A stretch of 60,292 nucleotides of DNA from CAZSHG01 sp964606695 [NCBI: uncultured bacterium] (GTDB taxonomy: Bacteria; UBP14; UBA6098), in assembly GCA_964606695.1 (NCBI GenBank), contig CAZSHG010000020.1, forward strand, positions 1-60,292, in the 5' to 3' direction. The notes beneath the pieces were generated by a model, which did no database searches, was not told the origin of the DNA, and saw nothing but the letters and a program-made list of their open reading frames with translations. This document shows positions 22,608-31,900 of the stretch, piece by piece. Position numbers and translations under genes: made by a program. Numbering within the stretch: position 1 is the first letter of the stretch; every line of letters starts with the position of its first letter.

Positions 22608-24272
22608 ATGAATGATAATAAAACGATAAATACTGATATCCTTGTGATCGGCTCAGGTGTTGCCGGACTGAGGTTTGCTCTTAAAGCCGCCGATTATGGG
22701 CGGGTTCTTATTGTTACAAAATCGTCCACATCTAAAAGTGCAACAAGATTAGCACAGGGAGGAATCGCATCCGTATTAAGCGAGGATGATTCGATTGAAT
22801 GCCATATCTCTGACACGTTGAACACAGGCTATGGTCTGAACAAACCCGAGATCGTTCGTAAAATCGTAGAACACGGCCCCGATGCAATTAGGGAGCTAAT
22901 CGATCTCGGCGTTCCATTGGATACCGTTCCCGGAGAGGACGATAAGCTTTCTCTAACCCGCGAAGGCGGCCATTCCGCGAGACGCATTCTCCATGTTGCC
23001 GATGCGACCGGTTATGCCATCGAAAAGGGATATATCGAAGCGACGAAAACTATTAGCAATATACGCTTGCTACAGAATAGTTGCGCTATAGACCTATTGA
23101 CACAGCACCATCTTCCAGATGATCACCCACGTCAAAAGGATCCACTTACATGCTGGGGCGCTTATGTCTTTGATGAGGAGACAGGGCATGTTAATACTAT
23201 TCGCGCAAAAATAACGCTTCTGGCGACAGGTGGAGGAGGACATGTTTACAAGCACACAACCAATCCATCCGTAGCCACCGGCGACGGAGTGGCTATGGCG
23301 TATCGTGCAGGCGCAACCGTATCGAATATGGAGTTCTTCCAGTTCCATCCGACCATGTTTTACGATCCCGGTGGAGACAATTTTCTGATTACCGAGGCGG
23401 CAAGGGGAGAAGGTGGCATTCTCCGCAATAGCAATGGCGAGCGATTCATGGAAGCGATACATCCGAACATGGAACTCGCGCCACGCGATGTCGTTTCACG
23501 TGCTATAGACGAGCAGTTAAAAACCCGCGGCGATACGAATGTCTTCCTCGACCTCACACATAAAGGCGCGGAGTTTATAAAAGGGAGATTCCCAAATATA
23601 TATAAACACTGCCTCGATCGAGGCATCGATATCACAAAGGAATGGATTCCCGTCGTGCCTGCCGCACATTATATGTGCGGGGGTGTTAAAGTAGATGAAC
23701 ACGGCAGAACGGATATCGGGAACTTATTAGCGGCGGGGGAGGTTGCGTGCACCGGGATGCACGGAGCTAATCGTCTTGCGTCGAATAGCCTTCTGGAATC
23801 GATGGCTTATGCTCAGTTTGCTTTTGAAACTCTTAAAAATACAATATCGAATATTGAATCGATTCCCGAATTGCCCTCCTGGAACGATTCAGGTGTCTTT
23901 GACCGACGCGAATGGGTAATCGTGCGCCATATACGCGAAGAATTGCAAAGCGTAATGTGGGATTATGTCGGCATTGTCCGTTCGGATGACCGACTTGAGG
24001 CCGCAAAACGATTCGTCAATTTCCTGTTTTCGCAGATAAATGAGTTTTACAAACAAAATCCTGTCAGGCAGGATGTTATCGAATTAAGAAATCTTTCCAT
24101 GCTTGCCTGGCTGATAATCCTTTCGACACAGTGCCGTCCCGAAAGCCGAGGACTCCATTTCAACATCGATCATCCCCAAAAAAGCGATAAATATAGTAAC
24201 GATACCGAACTCCGAAGCAGTAGATTTCATCGTGAGGAGCATCTCACGGAAGGGCTTATAGGATTAGCTTAA
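22608..24272 (+). CDS. nadB: L-aspartate oxidase
   Basis: 554 residues. FAD-dependent enzyme oxidising L-aspartate to iminoaspartate for NAD synthesis (with NadA, not in the window). DILVIGSGVAGLRFAL is the FAD Rossmann motif; SATRLAQGGIASVL, HSARRILHVADATGYA, LATGGGGHVYKHTTNP, HPTMFY, HYMCGGVKVD and GANRLASNSLLE follow in the order of the succinate dehydrogenase/fumarate reductase flavoprotein fold, and the C-terminal helical domain is complete. Start ATG 22608 gives the family's usual N-terminus. guaA follows after 18 nt. Confidence 0.95.
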   Translation: MNDNKTINTDILVIGSGVAGLRFALKAADYGRVLIVTKSSTSKSATRLAQGGIASVLSEDDSIECHISDTLNTGYGLNKPEIVRKIVEHGPDAIRELIDLGVPLDTVPGEDDKLSLTREGGHSARRILHVADATGYAIEKGYIEATKTISNIRLLQNSCAIDLLTQHHLPDDHPRQKDPLTCWGAYVFDEETGHVNTIRAKITLLATGGGGHVYKHTTNPSVATGDGVAMAYRAGATVSNMEFFQFHPTMFYDPGGDNFLITEAARGEGGILRNSNGERFMEAIHPNMELAPRDVVSRAIDEQLKTRGDTNVFLDLTHKGAEFIKGRFPNIYKHCLDRGIDITKEWIPVVPAAHYMCGGVKVDEHGRTDIGNLLAAGEVACTGMHGANRLASNSLLESMAYAQFAFETLKNTISNIESIPELPSWNDSGVFDRREWVIVRHIREELQSVMWDYVGIVRSDDRLEAAKRFVNFLFSQINEFYKQNPVRQDVIELRNLSMLAWLIILSTQCRPESRGLHFNIDHPQKSDKYSNDTELRSSRFHREEHLTEGLIGLA

Positions 24273-24290
24273 TTCGATTAAGGGTTTCAA

Positions 24291-25829
24291 ATGCACCGTA
24301 AGATAACAATACTCGATTTCGGTTCACAATATACTCAACTTATAGCTCGAAAAGTCCGTGAATTGAATGTTTTCAGCGAAATTGTTCCCTTCGATGCGGA
24401 AATTTCGCGCTACGCCGATGATTCGCTCATCGGAATTATCCTCTCCGGTGGCCCGGCCAGTGTGCTCGAAGAAAATAGTCCGCGTATCGATAAGAAAATC
24501 CTCGAAATTAACGTGCCGATTCTGGGAATTTGCTACGGAATGCAGTTAATTGCAATTTTAAATAACGGCGAAATCGGTCGGACAAATACGCGAGAATATG
24601 GAAGAGCATCACTTAAGATAATCGAACCGAATCCTCTCTTCGATAAAATAAATAATGGTTTGACAGTCTGGATGAGCCACGGCGACCATGTGGATAGACT
24701 TCCCGATGGTTTCAGTATTGCAGCTTCTACAGAAACACTTCCGATTGCGGCTTTCCAGAACCTCGATCGAGATATTTTCGGCCTGCAATTTCATCCGGAA
24801 GTTCATCATACAAAGCAGGGGAAAGAGATTCTCCGAAATTTCCTTTACAATGTTTGCAATGCGACCGGTGATTGGTCGATGGCTTCTTTCGTTAAGGCAC
24901 AAACGGATGAAATGCGAGAATTGGTCGAAGAGGATGAGGGAGTTATACTGGGTCTTTCCGGCGGCGTAGATAGCGCGGTTACAGCGGCACTACTCGACAG
25001 GGCTATCGGCGATAGAACTCATCCCGTTTTCGTTAATAACGGTCTTCTGCGGTTAAACGAAGCCGAGCAGGTTCGTCGTGATTTCGAGAAGTTTTTTGGT
25101 AAAAGTTTGATTTACATGGATGCTTCTGATATTTTTCTACGGAATCTTCACGGGATCGAGGATCCGGAGAAGAAGCGCAAGATAATTGGGAACACCTTCA
25201 TCGATGTATTTACAGAAGCCGTTACCAATCTCTCCGGGATTAAATACCTTGCCCAGGGAACTCTCTACCCGGATGTTATCGAATCGGTTAGCACTAAAGG
25301 CCCCAGCGCGACGATAAAATCCCATCATAATGTCGGCGGCCTTCCGGAAAAGCTCGGTTTTAAGCTGATTGAACCGCTTCGTGAACTTTTTAAAGACGAA
25401 GTTCGTAAATTGGGCGAAGAACTCGGTTTGCCGAGGGATATGCTCTGGCGTCATCCATTCCCCGGACCGGGATTGGCAGTAAGGATAATCGGTGCAATCA
25501 CGGCAGAAAGACTGGAAATACTCCGGCGTGCCGATGATATCTTCATATCAGAATTGCACAGTTTTGGCGAGTATGACAATGTATGGCAGGCTTTCGCGGT
25601 TCTTCTTCCTGTAAAATCTGTCGGTGTGATGGGAGACGAGCGCACATACGAAAACGTCCTCGCACTCCGTTCAGTAAACAGCGTGGATGGAATGACTGCG
25701 GATTGGTCGCGTTTGCCGGAAGACCTTCTTGCTAGATGTTCAACTCGAATAATCAATGAAGTAAAAGGCGTCAATCGAGTCTGCTACGACATTTCGAGCA
25801 AACCACCATCCACGATAGAATGGGAATAG
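24291..25829 (+). CDS. guaA: GMP synthase (glutamine-hydrolysing)
   Basis: 512 residues, full length. Converts XMP to GMP with ATP and glutamine in purine synthesis. Class I amidotransferase domain 1-195: [16 protein letters not shown] with the catalytic Cys, FHPEVHHT with His and Glu. ATP pyrophosphatase domain: [16 protein letters not shown] (P-loop). Dimerisation domain: [15 protein letters not shown] and the ending [18 protein letters not shown]. It lies 18 nt after nadB and is probably co-transcribed. Confidence 0.97.
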   Translation: MHRKITILDFGSQYTQLIARKVRELNVFSEIVPFDAEISRYADDSLIGIILSGGPASVLEENSPRIDKKILEINVPILGICYGMQLIAILNNGEIGRTNTREYGRASLKIIEPNPLFDKINNGLTVWMSHGDHVDRLPDGFSIAASTETLPIAAFQNLDRDIFGLQFHPEVHHTKQGKEILRNFLYNVCNATGDWSMASFVKAQTDEMRELVEEDEGVILGLSGGVDSAVTAALLDRAIGDRTHPVFVNNGLLRLNEAEQVRRDFEKFFGKSLIYMDASDIFLRNLHGIEDPEKKRKIIGNTFIDVFTEAVTNLSGIKYLAQGTLYPDVIESVSTKGPSATIKSHHNVGGLPEKLGFKLIEPLRELFKDEVRKLGEELGLPRDMLWRHPFPGPGLAVRIIGAITAERLEILRRADDIFISELHSFGEYDNVWQAFAVLLPVKSVGVMGDERTYENVLALRSVNSVDGMTADWSRLPEDLLARCSTRIINEVKGVNRVCYDISSKPPSTIEWE

Positions 25830-25853
25830 ACCGGTCTCGAATATATCCCTTCC

Positions 25854-25879
25854 GGGCAAAGCCCCTATCTTGTTTTTTT
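25854..25879 (+). terminator. Weak candidate terminator after guaA
   Basis: A short hairpin GGGC-AAA-GCCC (25854-25864) with a run of seven T eight nt later (25873-25879). The stem is only 4 bp. Confidence 0.3.
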
Positions 25880-25922
25880 AAACCGCCTCGATGTTTTTTC
25901 CGACAATGAAGAAGAAAAAAAC

Positions 25923-25951
25923 TTGCTCTTTGCTAATTATTGTAATATATT
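25923..25951 (+). promoter_or_regulatory. Promoter of the giant secreted-protein gene
   Basis: TTGCTC (25923-25928), 17-nt spacer, TATATT (25946-25951). It is followed by a short leader with a very strong ribosome site, GAGGAGGT, 3 nt before the ATG at 25979. Confidence 0.55.
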
Positions 25952-25978
25952 ATATTCAATAAATATTGAGGAGGTCTG

Positions 25979-28900
25979 ATGATTAAATATACTGGATTTG
26001 TATCATATTTCTTAATTATTCTGCTTATCGGAGCAGTTTTTACCGCCGCCAATCCCGACAGGGCGCAAAAACCGGAAAAATCGGTGTCCGAACCCCATCC
26101 AGCCGACTCCGATGTCTTGAATATACCTCAATCGGAATATGAACCGGAACAATGTATGCCTGCGCAGGTCTATACCCCTTCACAAAAAGAAGCTATCGAC
26201 AGACAGAATCAGGATGAAACTCCGATAGTCCCGTCTGTCCCGGAACGTTCAAATCCATCAGGCAAAGAATGGAAACAAGACGGTATGTTCGTCCGATTCG
26301 ATCCCGCGGATGAAGTTTTAGAACTTAGAGACGTTACAAGTAAGACTTTTGACCGTGGGAACGGAGAATACACTGCCGTCCTTTGTTCAGGGCCGATACA
26401 TTACCGCGATGAGAACGGCCTATGGCAGGATATATCGACCGAGCTAAAATTCAACGGTGCTACTGTTGTTTCAGAAGACAACATTTTCGAAACGAGCTTT
26501 CCACGGAATAATTACCGATCCTACAAGATAACAAAGAACAAGAAGAAAATCGAGTTCAGTTATTTCAAACGCCTGAGAATAATCGATAACGACGCCAATA
26601 CAGTTTTTCAAACGGATATGCCGGAAATAGAAGGTAACCTGGAAGGTGGAGACCTTGTTTTTGAAACAACGGATAGGCTTATGTCCGAGAAGGTCGACCT
26701 GACCTACACGGGCATTCAACACGATCTCATTCTGAATTCATTGCCGGAAGATTGGAAGGAACATGGGGGAGAGGCCAAATACCTTGCTATCGATCAGGAG
26801 ATGTATCTCCCGTCGAATTGCAGGGCGATAATTGAAGAATCGTCCTGTTTCGGTGTAGGGAAAATATTACGTGTCGTAAACCATCTCGACGAAATTATGT
26901 TTGAGATTCCGCTACCGGTTATCCGGGAGGAAAATGAAAGAAAAATCCACCATAAAGATGGCCCTAAAGGCCCCCACGACGAGATTAAAGTCGAAAGAAC
27001 AACCGGAGATTTTATCTTAACTCCATATTTTGAGGGTTATATCCTCACTACCCTGGTTCCCTTCGATTGGTTATCCGATCCCGATAGAATTTTCCCGGTA
27101 ATTATCGACCCGATTGTAACCTGCTACATTTTCTCCAGCCCCGCGGATGGAACATCCTCTGGTTATTCTGAGGGCACCTCCTGTTATTGCGGTTACGATT
27201 ATTGTGGCGATTATGTCCTCACGACCGGCAACGATGTAAATCTCGGCTGGATGTTTTTCAGTATCGCGGCAATACCCGACGGTTCAACAATTAACTCTAT
27301 CGATTGGACGGCATACTGCTTCGGTCTCAACTGGCCGTATTGGGAGCTTCGTGATATGAGTCAACGGACATGGGATTGTCCGACTTACAGGAGTTCCTGC
27401 ACATCCGGAACGCAATTTTTATATCAGGAATGGCCATCCTCGGAACCAACGGGTTGGAAGACATATTCGCTCTACGCCGCGGCGGAAACGAGAATGGAAG
27501 CTCTCCTGACTTCCGATTGGTTCGGAACGGGGATACACGAAACAGACGGTTCCGATTCTTATTATTGTGATTGGTATGGATTCTATTACAGTTCTTATCG
27601 CCCCTATCTTACGGTCGATTATACCGGCGTGGATTGCGGAACCACCAACCATGGCGGAGCTAACTGGATAATTTCATCGAATACAAATGTAGGCGGAACT
27701 CATATCAATGTTGGCACTTTCCAGGTCAATGGGGGAGTCACCGCGACAGTATCGCCCACCTGTAAATTCTTTTCAGTAGAAGCCAATACAATCAATATTT
27801 ACGGAACTATCAATGGCAACGGTTCGGGAGAACAGGGCGGTTACGGTGGCACCGGCGGAGCCTGGGGAGACGGTGGCGATGGATGGTGTAATGGTGGTTA
27901 CGGTGGCACCGGCGGAACGGCCGGTTCCGGTTCCGGAGCTGGTTCGACCGGATCGTCCGGCGGAGATGGCGGTTGTAGCGACATGGATTGTCCATGGCAT
28001 TGTATAGATGGCGATGATGGATTCACTGGCGGCGGCGGTGGCGGCGGCGGCGGCGGTGCAGGTGGATACGGTGGCTCTGGTGGTTCAGGGGCTTTTGGTG
28101 CATACGGCGCTGGTTACGGTGGTAGCGCATCGGGAGGAACATACGGCTCAGGAGGAAGCTCAGGCTCAACATACGGTTCAACCGCAAATTGGGCGGTCGA
28201 TTGGGGTTCCGGAGGCGGCGGTGCCGGAGCTGGCGGTGGAGGCTGGTCCAACGGCGGCAATGGAGGAAACGGCGGTTGGGGTGGTGGTAAGGTTACTCTG
28301 AAAGCCAGTGGAGACCTCACAATGAGCGGTAACATCTATACCAATGGAACAACCGGCGGTAACGGAGGAAACGGTGCGGGAGAATCGACTGATAATTCTT
28401 ACGACTGTAGCACAGATGGCTACAACGGTTGTTGTCTCGATTTTTACGAGATGTTTAACGCTTCCGGTGGCGCTGGCGGCGGCGGCGGCGGCGGTTCCGG
28501 TGGAGGTATCTCTCTACTCGCCGGAGAAATAATGAGTGTTACAGGAGTCCTGCAGGCCAGAGGCGGAACCGGCGGACTCGACGGATACCCCGATCCCGGC
28601 GTCGGTGCGTGCCACGATTGGTCGCAGGGCGGCGCAGGTGGCGGAGGCGGACGAATTAAAATTATTTATAACTCATGCCTTGCAGGTAGCCATAACATCA
28701 TTCCATCCACTAATATCTCCGGTGGAAGTGGGGGAACTGGATACGTCAACGGAAATTCCGGTTCGACCGGGACATATAATCTCTATACTTTACCGGTTAC
28801 TACTATCACTACAAGCCCTGCGGGACTCGATGTGGTTGTAGATGGCTTAACATACACTTCACCCGCTCAATTCTGCTGGATACCCGGCACAGCCCACTCT

Positions 28901-31900
28901 ATCGGAACTACTTCACCTCAATATTCGGGAAGCTATAGATATATCTGGTCGTCGTGGTCGGACGGCCTTGCGATGAACCACAATATTACTTCTGGGAGCA
29001 GTTCGACGACAATAACCGCGTATTTCGACGAGCAGTATCAACTGACATTCCAGGCGGTTACCACCGTGGGCGCTCCGATGACGAGCTCGAATTACGCGAC
29101 CGTCACTCTCGACGGCACTCCGCATAACATCTGGGACGGCAGTCCATACACGACCTGGGTATCGTCGGGCAGTTCGCATTTATACAGTTATACAGCCACC
29201 AGCAGTGGTTCAGGTTCGTCACACCGATGGTATTCATCGAGCCCGCCATCCGGCACGGCGAGTGGTCCAGCCACCATTACAGGCAATTATGTTGAACAAT
29301 GGTGGTTCGATATCAACGAAAACGGCCATTCCAGCCCCTGCGCCGGTCTGGAGGGCTGGTATAATAACGGCTCGACGGTCAATGCATGCGTGAACGACTC
29401 AATCGTAACTGTCGGTTCCGATAGATACATATTCAGCCACTGGGATCTGGACGCTTCCGGAACCAGATCGAGTTATTCGAATAATATCACTATGAACGCC
29501 GCGAGAACCGCGCGTGCGAATTGGGATGCCGAATACAGGGCGACCTTCCGGGCGAATACGGTAACAACCGGAACGGATTTATCGAGTTCTAACTACGCGA
29601 CCGTTACCGTAGATGGTTCTCCTCATTACATCTGGGACGGAAACGACTACAGCGTTTGGTTCGTCGAGGGAAGTTCGCATCCCTATTCCTATTCGTGGAA
29701 TTCCAGCGGAAGCGGCGTGGATCACAGATGGCATAGCCTTGCGCCCCCCAGTGGTTCCGTTACTTCTGCGACGACTATTACCGGCGATTATCACGAACAA
29801 TGGTGGTTCGATATCGATGAAAACGGCCATTCCAGTCCATGCCCTTCGCGTGAGGGCTGGCACGATCATGCCACGACGGTTTATGGTTGTGTAAATGATT
29901 CCGTTATCGTTGCGGGGGGAACTCGCTTCGTATTCGATTTCTGGTCGGGAGATGCCGACGGAACGAGATCGTCGCAATCGAATGCTATAACGATGACCGC
30001 GCCGAGAGATGCAATCGCAAACTGGGATACACAGTATTGGCTCGAACTCGATTATTCTGGTTGCGGAGCGGCGGTTCCGACTCAAACCGGCGAGGGATGG
30101 TATTCATCCGGTGCTTCAGCCCCTATAACTACAGAAAATCCGGTCTGGGACGGCCTTTCGCGTTATGACTTCGATCAATGGACGGGCGCTCCCGTGGTCG
30201 ATCCATTCAGCGACGCCACTTCGATTGTAATGGACGCATCTTACACCGCTACGGCCGAATATGTTCTCGCCGAGATTAACGTTACTATTCAAACCGACGG
30301 CTCCGCGGATTCGGTGATAGTTGACGGCACGCCACATCTATCCCCTCGAAATGAAATCTGGATGCCCTCGACCGGCCATGATATCAGCACCTACGCAATT
30401 CAAACCGGTATCCCCGGCGAAAGGTTCATCTTCGATACCTGGGCGGACGGCGTTTCTATAAGGAGTCGAACCGTAGCGCCGGTAACTGATACTACATTTA
30501 CGGCGTTGTTCAATACCGAATATTACCTTACTGTCGATAATGGCGGGCACGGAACGGTTACCGGAGAAGGCTGGTATCCCGAAGGCGATTTAGCTTCATT
30601 CGACGTTACAACCCCAGCCGACGAGGACGGACGGGAAAGATGGATATTCGATGAGTGGGAGGGTGTTGGAACCGGTTCCTATGACGGCCCATTCAATCCG
30701 GCGGCGTGTAATATGTTCGGCCCGATTACGGAGACCGCTACGTGGTATCATCAATACAAGGTCCGGGTCGATGACGGCGGTCATGGAACATCAACTCCTT
30801 TGCCCGGAAGTTTCTGGGTATTCGAGGACTCGGCGTTTACATCGCATATAACGACGCCCGACACAATCGATCACGTTTACTGCACAGGCTGGACAGGCAC
30901 AGGTTCGGTCCCGGCCGCGGGTTCGGATACTATCGTTACATGGACGGTAACTGATTCGGGAACTGTAACATGGAACTGGGACTCTCAGGTTATGCTGATC
31001 GTGGAGAGCGAATATCCCGGCGTAGTCCCGGCTGGGACGACTTATTATGATCCAGGGGCGCATATCATCGCGACATGCCCCGGCGAAACCGTTACGATAG
31101 CCCCCGGACATCGCGCAATAAGGCTCGGTTGGAACGGCACAGGAAGCGTTCCCGCGTCAGGAGATTCCGGAGTCGTAGAATTCGATATCACGGAGAACTC
31201 GACCATTACATGGAATTGGCGAACAGAATATCTCCTTTCGATAACCAATCCCGACGGCTACGACGATCCGGTTCCTCCTGTAGGCGATTATTGGTGCGTT
31301 CGAGATACGATGATAGTCGCGTGGGTAACTTCCCCCGACGGCGATTGGTTCTGCGTGGGCTACGATGGCACAGGTAGCGTTCCGGCATCCAGTCCATCGT
31401 CCTTTGCCTGGTTCTTCATGACAGAGCCGTCGACCCTCCAATGGAACTGGGCGAATTACACTTCAGTTGTTTCCCTCACTATCACTTCTCCCACGGATTC
31501 CGTCTGGCCGGGAACAGGAGTGTTTAATTATTATATCGGAAGCGCGGTTGTGTGCTCAACGTTCTCTGATACGGTATTCCATCGCTGGCGAGACGACCTC
31601 AGATATATTCTGGACGGATGGATTGGTGGAGGAGACTGCCCTGCGGTCGGAGATTCCGGCCATGTGAGTTTCATCATTAATTCTAATTCTACTCTGGACT
31701 GGCAATGGACTCAGCAGAATCGTGTAGATGTTACATCCGAAGGCGGTTACGGTTCACCGAGTCCTCCGGAAGGTTCACATTGGTATAATAACGGAACGAC
31801 CGAACATTTCTCCGTTTCCAGCCCCGAGGCCGGATTCTATTGTGTCGGATACGAGGGCGAGGGTAGTATTCCCGACGGTATTCTCGACAGCTTCACGGCG

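Noticed and set aside
27773-28841. Several open frames on both strands inside the Gly-rich region
   Set aside because: They are by-products of GGC/GGT-rich sequence in other frames of the giant gene.
29579-30085. 168-codon antisense frame in the giant gene
   Set aside because: Arg/Ile-rich shadow without a ribosome site; the plus-strand frame is clearly coding.
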